In this document: piece by piece, positions 1 through 6,100 of the stretch | Layout of the letters: each line of letters opens with the position of its first letter | Position numbering within the stretch: position 1 is the first letter of the stretch | From: JBOHBN01 sp050698355 | GTDB lineage: Bacteria; Actinomycetota; Actinomycetes; Streptosporangiales; WHST01 | NCBI GenBank assembly: GCA_050698355.1 | Contig: JBOHBN010000238.1 | Span: forward strand, 1 to 9,287 | Length of the DNA: 9,287 bases | Reading direction: 5' to 3' | The notes under the pieces: model-generated | The model's database searches: none | What the model saw: only the letters and a program-made list of their open reading frames with translations | What the model was told of the DNA's origin: nothing | Translations under genes and position numbers: made by a program

Positions 1-104
1 TCCCAGATCCGCCGCTGATCGATGATGGCGTCACGAACAGCCTGCGTGGACGCGTCCGCCGGGACGCTCAGCAGGGCGTAGAAGTCGACGAATCGGCCAG
101 CCAC
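1..104 (-). CDS. J-domain-like protein, N-terminal fragment
   Basis: Reading leftwards from a GTG at 104-102, the frame stays open to the window edge and gives about 34 residues beginning VAGRFVDFYALLSVPADAS. The pattern D-[FY]-Y-A-L-L-x-V-P-x-D-A-S followed by a charged helix is how DnaJ (J) domains open: helix I, then the start of helix II. The HPD loop that would prove Hsp70 co-chaperone activity lies outside the window, so this could be a degenerate J-like domain of the kind found in actinobacterial membrane proteins. A purine-rich stretch (GGAGGGGAG then AGTAGG) lies upstream of the GTG. The AGTAGG part has a 9-nt gap to the start, which supports this choice. The gene is divergent from the small membrane-protein gene at 235. 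Confidence 0.55.
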   Translation of the reverse strand, partial: MAGRFVDFYALLSVPADASTQAVRDAIIDQRRIW

Positions 105-174
105 CAGTGGACGCCTACTCCCCTCCGGGCACCCCAAACTCTACCGGGGGCCTGACGCATCTCGTCTGATCTGG

Positions 175-222
175 ATGCAAGCGCTCCCGCGCGTGTTGAG
201 GGCAGGGTATCGCTGCTTGCAT
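175..222. repeat. 8-bp inverted repeat in divergent promoter region
   Basis: ATGCAAGC (175-182) and GCTTGCAT (215-222) are perfect reverse complements separated by 32 nt. The right arm abuts the TAGGTT -10 hexamer of the gene at 235. The placement suggests a paired operator or loop, but no regulator can be assigned. The inner TGCAA elements recall half-sites of metalloregulators, though the spacing does not fit a known single box. Confidence 0.35.
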
Positions 223-227
223 AGGTT
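222..227 (+). promoter_or_regulatory. -10 hexamer TAGGTT for leaderless gene at 235
   Basis: TAGGTT fits the actinobacterial TANNNT -10 consensus and ends 7 nt before the ATG at 235, so transcription would start at or next to the start codon. There is no usable Shine-Dalgarno. A possible -35 (TTGAGG, 196-201) sits 20 nt upstream, longer than the ideal spacing. Confidence 0.5.
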
Positions 228-234
228 AGGGTCT

Positions 235-342
235 ATGGTCGTGGAACTGCTGTATGCCAGCCTCCTGATCGCGGTCGCCCTTGGCATTGCGTGGGCGGCA
301 GGTCACGTGGTGTACACGCTGTACCGGGAGCCCGGCGAATGA
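235..342 (+). CDS. small single-span membrane protein (35 aa)
   Basis: The ATG at 235 opens a 35-codon frame ending in TGA at 340-342. The product has a short N-terminal acidic residue (Glu4), one hydrophobic span at about residues 5-24 (LLYASLLIAVALGIAWAAG), then a short polar tail HVVYTLYREPGE. It therefore looks like a small membrane protein with its C-terminus outside the span. It is too short for most gene finders. Reasons to believe it: the -10 TAGGTT sits 7 nt before the ATG with no other start nearby, and its stop overlaps the ATG of the nitrobindin gene (ATGA), which implies translational coupling. No family is recognised. A membrane partner or regulator of the downstream heme protein is only an inference. 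Confidence 0.6.
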   Translation: MVVELLYASLLIAVALGIAWAAGHVVYTLYREPGE

Positions 343-839
343 GCCCGGCAACCGAGCCCGACCTGCATCCGGCATGCCTGCCGCTCGCCTTCCTGCTCGG
401 GTCGTGGCGCGGCGAGGGCATCGGCGGGTACCCCTCCATCGAGGGTGAGGACTTCCGGTTCGTCCAGGAGCTCACCTTCGGCCACGCCGGCAAACCGTAC
501 CTGACGCACGAGAGCCGCTCCTGGCTGCTGGACGAGCACGGCCAGCCGACGCGGCAGGCGGCGGCCGAGACCGGCTACTGGCGCGCGGTCGGTGGCGACG
601 ACGTCGAGGTGCTGCTCGCGCACCCGACCGGGTTCGTGGAGGTCTGGTACGGGACGGTGACCGGCGCCAGGATCGAGCTCACCACCGACGCGGTCGTGCG
701 CACTGCCACGGCCAAGGAGGTGACCGCGGGCCACCGGCTGTACGGCATGGTCGACGGCGACCTCGCGTACGCCTACGACATGGCCGCGGAGGGCCTGGAA
801 CTGCAGCCGCACACCTCCGCCCGGCTCCGCCGCGCCTGA
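339..839 (+). CDS. nitrobindin family heme protein (probable peroxynitrite isomerase)
   Basis: The ATG at 339 overlaps the preceding stop codon and gives 166 residues, the usual size of bacterial nitrobindins (DUF1794/FABP-like, THAP4 C-terminal family). The GxWxGxG signature that opens the ten-stranded beta-barrel is at residues 21-27 (GSWRGEG). The C-terminal QPHTSARLRR carries His158, matching the proximal histidine that binds ferric heme in characterised members such as Mycobacterium tuberculosis Rv2717c. Family members bind heme b and isomerise peroxynitrite to nitrate; the protein should be cytosolic. An in-frame ATG at 291 would add 16 residues but lies inside the upstream small gene and lacks family similarity, so 339 is preferred. 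The gene is followed by a terminator-like hairpin and then the Fur family gene. Confidence 0.88.
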   Translation: MSPATEPDLHPACLPLAFLLGSWRGEGIGGYPSIEGEDFRFVQELTFGHAGKPYLTHESRSWLLDEHGQPTRQAAAETGYWRAVGGDDVEVLLAHPTGFVEVWYGTVTGARIELTTDAVVRTATAKEVTAGHRLYGMVDGDLAYAYDMAAEGLELQPHTSARLRRA

Positions 840-848
840 CTCGTGCTC

Positions 849-912
849 TTGACTCGCCAGCCGGGGTGCATACCGGGCAAACCGGACGGTTTTTCAGGGA
901 TCGGCGAGTCAA
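849..912. repeat. perfect 10-bp inverted repeat spanning fur upstream region
   Basis: TTGACTCGCC (849-858) and GGCGAGTCAA (903-912) are exact reverse complements with 44 nt between them. The motif GACTCG recurs a third time at 957-962, overlapping the -10 of the regulator gene, and GGTGCATA also occurs twice (865-872 and 949-956). The layout is suggestive of an autoregulatory operator set or a long stem-loop; this is inference. Confidence 0.45.
879..894 (+). terminator. possible intrinsic terminator after nitrobindin gene
   Basis: AAACC (879-883), loop GGAC, GGTTT (888-892), continuing into a run of five T at 890-894. The stem is short and weak, so this is only a candidate. It sits 40 nt after the nitrobindin stop codon, inside the larger inverted repeat. 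Confidence 0.3.
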
Positions 913-954
913 CATGATCGCGGCCGCTCCCGTGCGGGGGTACGCGCCGGTGCA

Positions 955-960
955 TAGACT
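955..960 (+). promoter_or_regulatory. -10 hexamer TAGACT for leaderless Fur family gene
   Basis: TAGACT fits TANNNT and ends 6 nt before the GTG at 967, so the predicted transcript begins on the start codon. There is no Shine-Dalgarno upstream of that GTG and no clear -35. Confidence 0.55.
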
Positions 961-966
961 CGTGCG

Positions 967-1392
967 GTGCCGGAGGAATGGGTCGAGGAGCTGCGCGCAC
1001 GGGGATACCGGCTCACCCCACAGCGCCAGCTGGTGCTCGATGCGGTCGCCGAGCTGCAGCACACTACGCCCGAGCAGCTGCACCAGCACCTGCAGGCACA
1101 GCGCCGCTCGGTCAACCTGGCGACCGTCTACCGGACGCTGGACCTGCTGAGCGACCTCGGCCTCGTCGGACACAGCCAGATCGGCCAGGGCGCGCCGACG
1201 TACCACCTCATCGACCATGCCGACCACCTGCACCTGGTCTGTCGCGAGTGCAACGCCGTCTCCCAGGCGCCGCTCGAACTCGCCGGCGGGCTCCGCGACC
1301 GGCTCCTCGCCGAGCACGGCTTTGACGCCGACCTGGGCCACTTGACCGTCCTCGGCTACTGCGCCCGTTGCCGTGCCGCGGCGGGTTCGTAG
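967..1392 (+). CDS. Fur family metalloregulator, Nur-like
   Basis: A GTG start at 967, fixed by the -10 TAGACT 6 nt upstream, gives 141 residues. The N-terminal winged helix (about 8-80) includes RGYRLTPQRQLVLDAV and the family motif NLATVYRTLDLL. The dimerisation half carries YHLIDHADHLHLVCREC and a CxxC pair at each end: Cys92/Cys95 and Cys132/Cys135, the structural zinc site. Overall it most resembles the nickel regulator Nur of Streptomyces coelicolor as I recall it, not Zur, since the Zur cysteine before the His cluster is absent. Counterparts of Nur His33, His70, His88, His90 and His126 are present (His32, His69, His87, His89, His125). The His72 counterpart is Gln71 and the His86 counterpart is Ala85. 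Metal specificity is therefore uncertain. The stop codon lies inside the -10 of ygfZ. Confidence 0.87.
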   Translation: MPEEWVEELRARGYRLTPQRQLVLDAVAELQHTTPEQLHQHLQAQRRSVNLATVYRTLDLLSDLGLVGHSQIGQGAPTYHLIDHADHLHLVCRECNAVSQAPLELAGGLRDRLLAEHGFDADLGHLTVLGYCARCRAAAGS

Positions 1393-1395
1393 GCT
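1368..1395 (+). promoter_or_regulatory. promoter of ygfZ, inside the end of the Fur family gene
   Basis: TTGCCG (1368-1373), 16-nt spacer, TAGGCT (1390-1395), then 7 nt to the GTG at 1403. The TAG stop codon of the upstream gene is the first half of the -10 hexamer. GGAGG at 1396-1400 is too close to the GTG to act as a Shine-Dalgarno, which favours leaderless translation. Confidence 0.5.
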
Positions 1396-1402
1396 GGAGG
1401 GT

Positions 1403-2377
1403 GTGAATAGCCCACTGTTGGACCTGCCCGGCGCGGTGCCGGCCGACCCGCCGGACGCCGGCGTCGCCTCGCACTACGGAGACCCGCTGCGCGAGCAGCG
1501 CCAACTCGTGCAGGGCCGCGGCTTCGTCGACCTCTCGCATCGCGGGGTCGCCACCGTCACCGGACCCGACCGGCTCTCCTGGCTGCACTCCCTCGGCACC
1601 CAGCACCTCGAGCAGCTCCCGCCATACGAGGGCACGACCGCGCTCCTGCTCTCGGCCAACGGCCATGTCGAGCACGCGTTCGCGCTGGTCGACGACGGCG
1701 AGACGACGTTCCTGCACACCGAGCCGGGTACGGTCGAGTCGCTGGTGGCGTTCCTGGACTCGATGCGGTTCATGCTGCGCGTCGAGGTCGCCGACCGTAC
1801 GCCCGACTACGCCGTGGTCTGGGAGCCCGAGGCCGGGCGGCATCCTGACTACCTGACCCGGGAAGGCGAGCGCGGCCGTGACCTGCTCGTACCTCGCGCT
1901 GAGCTGGCGGAGTACGCCGCGCAGCGTGGCGACCCGGCCGGAGTGTGGGCGTACGAGGCGTTGCGCATCGCGGCGCACGAAGCGCGCGCGGGACTCGACA
2001 CCGACGACCGGACGATCCCGCACGAGGTGGGCTGGATCGGGACGGCGGTGCACATGGAGAAGGGCTGCTACCGCGGCCAGGAGACCGTCGCCAAGGTGCA
2101 CAACCTGGGGCGCCCGCCGCGGCGCCTGGTGTTCTTGCACCTGGACGGGTCGGTCGAGCACCTGCCCGCGCACGGCGATCCGGTACGGGGCGGCGAGCGG
2201 GAGGTCGGCGCCGTCACCTCCGCGGCGCGGCACTTCGAGCTGGGACCGATCGGCCTCGCCCTCGTACGCCGCAACGTTCCGGTCGATGCGGAGCTGCTCG
2301 CCGGTGACGTCGCGGCCACCCAGGAGGTGATCGTGTCCCCGGACGCGGGCCTGCGCCTGCGCCCGATGCGCCGCTGA
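1403..2377 (+). CDS. ygfZ: YgfZ/GcvT family folate-binding protein
   Basis: The GTG at 1403 gives 324 residues. An upstream in-frame alternative at 1373 lies within the Fur gene and ahead of the predicted transcription start. The family signature K-G-C-Y-x-G-Q-E is present as KGCYRGQE at residues 220-227. Its cysteine (Cys222) is the one required in Escherichia coli YgfZ. The early segment GRGFVDLSHRGVATVTGPDRLSWLHSL is typical of the aminomethyltransferase-like fold. YgfZ proteins bind tetrahydrofolate and support assembly or repair of certain Fe-S enzymes in the cytosol; they lack glycine cleavage activity. Placement directly after a Fur family regulator and near a heme protein fits a metal and Fe-S maintenance context. 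A separate leaderless-type promoter suggests it is not solely co-transcribed with the regulator gene. Confidence 0.9.
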   Translation: MNSPLLDLPGAVPADPPDAGVASHYGDPLREQRQLVQGRGFVDLSHRGVATVTGPDRLSWLHSLGTQHLEQLPPYEGTTALLLSANGHVEHAFALVDDGETTFLHTEPGTVESLVAFLDSMRFMLRVEVADRTPDYAVVWEPEAGRHPDYLTREGERGRDLLVPRAELAEYAAQRGDPAGVWAYEALRIAAHEARAGLDTDDRTIPHEVGWIGTAVHMEKGCYRGQETVAKVHNLGRPPRRLVFLHLDGSVEHLPAHGDPVRGGEREVGAVTSAARHFELGPIGLALVRRNVPVDAELLAGDVAATQEVIVSPDAGLRLRPMRR

Positions 2378-2382
2378 GGGAG

Positions 2383-2397
2383 CCGCCGGTCAGGCGG
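2383..2397. terminator. short hairpin between convergent genes
   Basis: CCGCC (2383-2387) and GGCGG (2393-2397) pair around a 5-nt loop exactly where ygfZ and the ABC exporter gene converge (12-bp gap). It lacks a T-run, so termination activity is uncertain. The right arm lies in the last codons of the exporter gene. Confidence 0.3.
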
Positions 2398-4138
2398 TAG
2401 TGGCGAGGAACTGAGTGGCTGCCAGCTCGGCGTAGAGCGGGTTGGCGGCGACGAGTTCGTCGTGCGTACCCGCGGCACGTATGGTTCCGGCGTCCATCAC
2501 GATGATCCGGTCCGCCATCGTGACGGTGGACAGCCGGTGGGCCACCACGAGCACCGTGGTGACCCGCGCGGCGACGGCGATGGTGTCGCGTAGCGCCGCC
2601 TCGTTCATCGCATCCAGCTGGGACGTGGCCTCGTCGAGGAGCAGCAGCCTGGGGTGGCGAAGCAACGCCCGGGCGATGGCGACCCGTTGCCGTTCGCCGC
2701 CCGACAGCTTGGTGCCGCGGTGGCCGACAGTCGTGTGCAGGCCTTCCGGCAGGCGCCCGACCAGTGCGTCCAGCCTGGTCATGCGCACGACCCGACGGAT
2801 CTCTTCCTCGCTGGCCAGCGGGGCACCGAACCGCAGGTTTGCCTCCAGCGTGCCCGACAGCACTGGCGCGTCCTGCTCGACGTAGCCGATAGCGGCTCGC
2901 AGCTCGGCGAGCGGCCAGTCGAGGACGTCAGTGCCGTCCACCAGGACCCGCCCGGCCGTGGCCTCGTGGAACAGCTCTATGAGGGAGAACACCGTGGTCT
3001 TGCCGGCACCTGACGGTCCGACGAACGCTGTCATGCCACCGGCCGGGACGGTGAAGCTGACGTCCTCGTGGACCGCAGGCAGTTCGGGCCGGTACCGGAA
3101 GCGGACGCCTTCGAATGTGACCGACGCCGGCAGCGCGCCGGGCTCCGGCAACATGGCGGCGGGCCCGTCGGGCTCCACCGGCAGCTGCTCCGCTTCGCGG
3201 ATGCGGCTGATGGCGGCGGCGCCGATCTGGTACTCGCTGACCGCGCTGGCCAGGCTCTGGATCGGTGAGATCAGGTAGTACACGTACAGCAGGAAGGCGA
3301 TGAGCGTGGCCACGTCGATCGCGCCGGAAGCGACACGCACGCCACCGATGCTGAGCACGGCGAGGAACGACACCTGCACCGCCAGCCCCGCGGTGTTGCC
3401 CGCCACCGCCCGCCACTTGGCGGAGCGGACGCCGGCCTGCCAGGCGGCCATGGCCGCTGTCCGCACCCGGTCGCCTTCGGCGTTCTCGGCGCCCGATGCC
3501 TTGACCGTACGGAAGGCACCGAACATGCGCTCCAGCGCGGCGCCCATCACGCCGACGGACTCCTGAGCGCGCTTCGACGCTCGGTTGATCCGTGGAACGG
3601 CAAGGCCGATCACCGCCGCGGCGAAGGCCAGCACCGCCGCCGTGACACCGAGCAGCACCAGGTCCATGAACGCCATCAGGACGAGCGTGGCGGCCAGTGT
3701 CAGCACGGCGGTGATGGCGGAGACGAACGACCGGGTCGCGACGGCGCGCAGCAACGTGGTGTCCGCGGTGATCCGTGACATCAGGTCGCCGGGCTCGACG
3801 TTCTCAACGGCGGTGAGCCGCAACCGCAGCAGCCGCGAGATCAGTCGTTGCCGGGCGCTGAGGACGACCGACTCGCCGGTACGTTCGAGCAGGTAGCTAC
3901 CGAGCGCGCCGATACCGGCGTTGGCGAACACCAGGACCGTCATGAGGAGCACCAAGCCGGTGACGGATCGGCCCGTGCCCAGCCCGTTGATCAGCTCCCT
4001 GACCACCAGGGGCAGGGCAAGGCCGGCAGCGCCGGTCGCCAGGCTGAGGAACCCGCCCGCCACGAGGGCACGCCAGCGCGGACGCACGTACGAAAGCAGC
4101 ACGCGCCAGGGCGCGGCATCGGGCGCAGGTGCATGCAC
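2390..4138 (-). CDS. fused ABC exporter (membrane domain plus ATPase), multidrug/lipid type
   Basis: From a GTG at 4138 the product has 582 residues, the size of a half-transporter that works as a homodimer. A TTG at 4177 would add 13 residues but would place the promoter elements inside the gene. The N-terminal half has about six hydrophobic segments. The ATPase half has every key motif: Walker A GPSGAGKTT (374-382), Q-loop Gln422, signature LSGGE (478-482), Walker B LLLLDE with catalytic Glu503, and switch His534 in VAHRLST. This predicts an active exporter in the cytoplasmic membrane. Sequence alone does not give the substrate; homologues are usually labelled multidrug or lipid exporters. 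The gene starts 51 bp after dtd on the same strand and has its own probable promoter with a palindrome, so it may be induced separately. Confidence 0.9.
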   Translation of the reverse strand: MHAPAPDAAPWRVLLSYVRPRWRALVAGGFLSLATGAAGLALPLVVRELINGLGTGRSVTGLVLLMTVLVFANAGIGALGSYLLERTGESVVLSARQRLISRLLRLRLTAVENVEPGDLMSRITADTTLLRAVATRSFVSAITAVLTLAATLVLMAFMDLVLLGVTAAVLAFAAAVIGLAVPRINRASKRAQESVGVMGAALERMFGAFRTVKASGAENAEGDRVRTAAMAAWQAGVRSAKWRAVAGNTAGLAVQVSFLAVLSIGGVRVASGAIDVATLIAFLLYVYYLISPIQSLASAVSEYQIGAAAISRIREAEQLPVEPDGPAAMLPEPGALPASVTFEGVRFRYRPELPAVHEDVSFTVPAGGMTAFVGPSGAGKTTVFSLIELFHEATAGRVLVDGTDVLDWPLAELRAAIGYVEQDAPVLSGTLEANLRFGAPLASEEEIRRVVRMTRLDALVGRLPEGLHTTVGHRGTKLSGGERQRVAIARALLRHPRLLLLDEATSQLDAMNEAALRDTIAVAARVTTVLVVAHRLSTVTMADRIIVMDAGTIRAAGTHDELVAANPLYAELAATQFLATTA

Positions 4139-4153
4139 GCGGATCAGTGTGCG

Positions 4154-4173
4154 CCCCGTACCGAGGTACGGGG
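4154..4173 (-). promoter_or_regulatory. perfect 20-bp palindrome in the ABC exporter promoter
   Basis: CCCCGTACC (4154-4162), 2-nt centre, GGTACGGGG (4165-4173): a perfect 9-bp inverted repeat. On the minus strand its upstream edge overlaps a -35-like TTGACC (4177-4172). A weak -10-like CACACT (4151-4146) follows, 7 nt before the GTG at 4138. This position between promoter elements is that of a repressor operator. The regulator is not identifiable here; TetR and similar families use operators of this form. Confidence 0.5.
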
Positions 4174-4189
4174 TCAAGGGCGGTCGGGC

Positions 4190-4615
4190 TCACACCTCGA
4201 GGAGCAGGGTCACAGGCCCGTCGTTGACCAGGGCGACGTCCATGTACGCGCCGAACCGTCCGGTCGCCACCGTCGCGCCGAGCCGGCGCAGCTCGGCCAC
4301 GGCCGCCTCGACCAGCGGCTCGGCGACCTCACCGGGCGCCGCCGCCGACCAGGACGGCCTGCGCCCCTTGCGGGTATCGGCGTACAGCGTGAACTGGCTG
4401 ATCACCAGCAACGGCGCGTCGACGTCGGAGCACGACTTCTCGCCGTCGAGGATGCGCAGACCCCACAGCTTGCCGGCGAGCTTGGCCGCCTTCGTGTCGT
4501 CGTCGTCATGGGTGACGCCGACAAGGACCGCCAGGCCCGGCTTATCGAGGGCACCGACGACCTCGCCGGCAACCTCGACCGACGCCTCCCGTACCCGCTG
4601 CACGACCGCGCGCAC
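4190..4615 (-). CDS. dtd: D-aminoacyl-tRNA deacylase
   Basis: The GTG at 4615 gives 141 residues beginning VRAVVQRVREASVEV, which matches the conserved Dtd N-terminus. A longer in-frame opening at 4660 adds residues with no family similarity. The two active-site signatures are present: SQFTLYAD at 73-80 (the SQxTL motif) and NDGPVT at 131-136, where the Gly-Pro pair is the chiral-selectivity element (Gly-cisPro motif). Dtd hydrolyses D-aminoacyl-tRNAs, and Gly mischarged on tRNA-Ala, in the cytosol as a homodimer. A G-rich GGGGG lies 6 nt before the start as a weak ribosome binding site. The gene is divergent from dinB and upstream of the ABC exporter gene on the same strand. Confidence 0.93.
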   Translation of the reverse strand: MRAVVQRVREASVEVAGEVVGALDKPGLAVLVGVTHDDDDTKAAKLAGKLWGLRILDGEKSCSDVDAPLLVISQFTLYADTRKGRRPSWSAAAPGEVAEPLVEAAVAELRRLGATVATGRFGAYMDVALVNDGPVTLLLEV

Positions 4616-4653
4616 TGCTGACCCCCGATCTCGCGAAGTGGCACCAGCCTTGC

Positions 4654-4667
4654 ACAGCATGCGCTGT
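4654..4667. repeat. dyad in dtd/dinB divergent region
   Basis: ACAGC (4654-4658), 4-nt centre, GCTGT (4663-4667). It lies 38 bp upstream of the dtd start and about 95 bp upstream of dinB. It may be an operator or chance; no regulator is assigned. Confidence 0.25.
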
Positions 4668-4714
4668 CGGCGGCCGGTGCGACGATGGGGTGAACGCTGA
4701 GAACGTGTTTGGAA

Positions 4715-4735
4715 AGGTCAGGTCAAGGTCGACCT
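4715..4735 (+). promoter_or_regulatory. three tandem AGGTCA-like half-sites before dinB
   Basis: AGGTCA (4715-4720), GGTCA (4721-4725) and AGGTC (4726-4730) run in tandem, and the last joins GACCT to form the perfect 10-bp palindrome AGGTCGACCT (4726-4735). The cluster lies 28 bp before the dinB start, a plausible binding site for an activator or repressor. No GAAC-N4-GTTC LexA box was found between 4616 and 4762. Confidence 0.35.
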
Positions 4736-4762
4736 CCTTGGTAGACCAGAGGCAGGGGAGTC

Positions 4763-6028
4763 GTGCGCGCGGAGCCGAGCATCTTGCACCTCGACCTCGA
4801 TGCGTTCTTCGCCGCCGTCGAGCAGCGCGACAAGCCGTCGTTGCGGGGCAGGCCCGTGATCGTCGGTGGCCTCGGCTCGCGCGGTGTGGTGTCCACGGCG
4901 AGCTACGAGGCGCGGCTGTCCGGCGCGCGCTCGGCGATGCCGATGGCCGAGGCGCGGCGCCGGTGCCCCAAGGCGGCCTTCCTGTCCCCGCGGTTCACCG
5001 CGTACCGGGCCGCCAGCAAGGTGGTCATGCGCACGCTGCAGGACCTCTCGCCACGCACCGAGCCGCTGTCGCTCGACGAGGCGTACGTCGACCTCGTCGA
5101 CTCCGGCCGCGCCCCGCTCGACCGGGCCGCGGTTGCCGCCATCGGCACCGAACTGAAGGAACGGATCCGCGCCGAGACCGGGCTGGTCAGCTCGGTCGGC
5201 GCCGGCACGTCCAAGCTGATCGCCAAGATCGCGTCCGACCTGCGCAAGCCCGACGGCCTCGTGGTCGTGCCGCCGGGCGACGAGCGCGATCTGCTCCGGC
5301 CGATGCCGGTGACCCGCATCCCGGGCGTGGGCGCGGCCACGGCGGACCGGCTGGCCCGGGCCGGAGTGCGTACGATCGCCGAACTCGAGGCGCTCAGCGA
5401 GGGTGAGCTCGTCGGCCTGCTCGGCGCCGCGCATGGGAGCGGGCTGTACCGGCTGGCGCGCGCCCAGGACGACCGGCTCGTGGTGCCCGAGCGCGAGGGC
5501 AAGTCGATCAGCGTCGAAGACACCTTCGACGAGGACATCACCGACCCGGTCCGGTTGGGCGCGATCACCGACGGCATGGCCGTTCGGGTGGCGGAGCGCC
5601 TGCGGGAGACCGAGCTGGCGGCGCGCACCGTCACCGTCAAGGTCCGCCTGTTCGACTTCGCCACGCACACCCGCTCCGCCACGCTGGCCGCGGCGACCGA
5701 GGAACCCGCGGTCGTCGCCCGAGTGGCCAGGTCGCTGCTCGGCGAGGTGAACACCTCGAACGGCGTACGCCTGCTCGGGGTCGGCGTCGCGGGCCTGACC
5801 GTCGGGTCCCAGCCGGAACTGTGGCTCGACGAGCTGCACGTTCCCGACGAGCCCGAGCGGGTCGACCGCGAGCTCTCGCCCGGGCAGGACGTCAGCCATC
5901 CCACCTACGGCCCTGGCTGGGTGGTGCGGGTGACCGGCGACCGGGTCGTCGCGCGGTTCGAGACGCGCTGGACCGGCCCCGGCCCTACCCGCGCCTTCCG
6001 TCGAGACGATGCCGAGCTTGCTGTGTGA
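4763..6028 (+). CDS. dinB: DNA polymerase IV (Y-family) with C-terminal Tudor-like extension
   Basis: The GTG at 4763 gives 421 residues, longer than the roughly 350 of E. coli DinB. Catalytic elements are intact: HLDLDAFFAAVE with Asp11 and the steric-gate Phe16, and SLDEAYVDL with Asp105/Glu106. A helix-hairpin-helix segment (IPGVGAATADRLARAG) follows at about 181-211, and the little finger domain occupies the next stretch. QPELW at 350-354 looks like a beta-clamp binding pentapeptide (QxxL[FW]). After it comes an extra tail of about 60 residues with GQDVSHPTYGPGWVVRVTGD, a pattern like the Tudor/SH3-type domain at the C-terminus of UvrD/PcrA helicases. The enzyme performs error-prone translesion synthesis. 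The ribosome binding site is purine-rich (AGAGG, 4748-4752). SOS control is not evident. Confidence 0.93.
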   Translation: MRAEPSILHLDLDAFFAAVEQRDKPSLRGRPVIVGGLGSRGVVSTASYEARLSGARSAMPMAEARRRCPKAAFLSPRFTAYRAASKVVMRTLQDLSPRTEPLSLDEAYVDLVDSGRAPLDRAAVAAIGTELKERIRAETGLVSSVGAGTSKLIAKIASDLRKPDGLVVVPPGDERDLLRPMPVTRIPGVGAATADRLARAGVRTIAELEALSEGELVGLLGAAHGSGLYRLARAQDDRLVVPEREGKSISVEDTFDEDITDPVRLGAITDGMAVRVAERLRETELAARTVTVKVRLFDFATHTRSATLAAATEEPAVVARVARSLLGEVNTSNGVRLLGVGVAGLTVGSQPELWLDELHVPDEPERVDRELSPGQDVSHPTYGPGWVVRVTGDRVVARFETRWTGPGPTRAFRRDDAELAV

Positions 6029-6039
6029 CCGCGCCTGTC

Positions 6040-6054
6040 GTCACCGGTCGTGAC
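6040..6054. repeat. 5-bp dyad between dinB and asparaginase gene
   Basis: GTCAC (6040-6044), 5-nt centre, GTGAC (6050-6054), located 11 bp after the dinB stop and about 46 bp before the asparaginase start. It could be an operator for the downstream promoter or a minor hairpin. Confidence 0.25.
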
Positions 6055-6088
6055 CACCACTGGGTTCTCTGCGCGGACGCAGTGACGC

Positions 6089-6094
6089 TAGGGT
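6089..6094 (+). promoter_or_regulatory. -10 hexamer TAGGGT for leaderless asparaginase gene
   Basis: TAGGGT ends 6 nt before the GTG at 6101, with no Shine-Dalgarno in between. This is the same arrangement as at 955-967. Confidence 0.55.
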
Positions 6095-6100
6095 CCGGCT

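Noticed and set aside
303..812. Long minus-strand frame opposite the nitrobindin gene, and similar antisense frames opposite dinB, ygfZ, the exporter and the asparaginase
   Set aside because: These are high-GC antisense shadows with Arg/Gly/Ala-rich composition and no family motifs.
4701..4712. SOS/LexA box candidate around GAACGTGTTTGG
   Set aside because: The second half does not match GTTC at the required 4-nt spacing.
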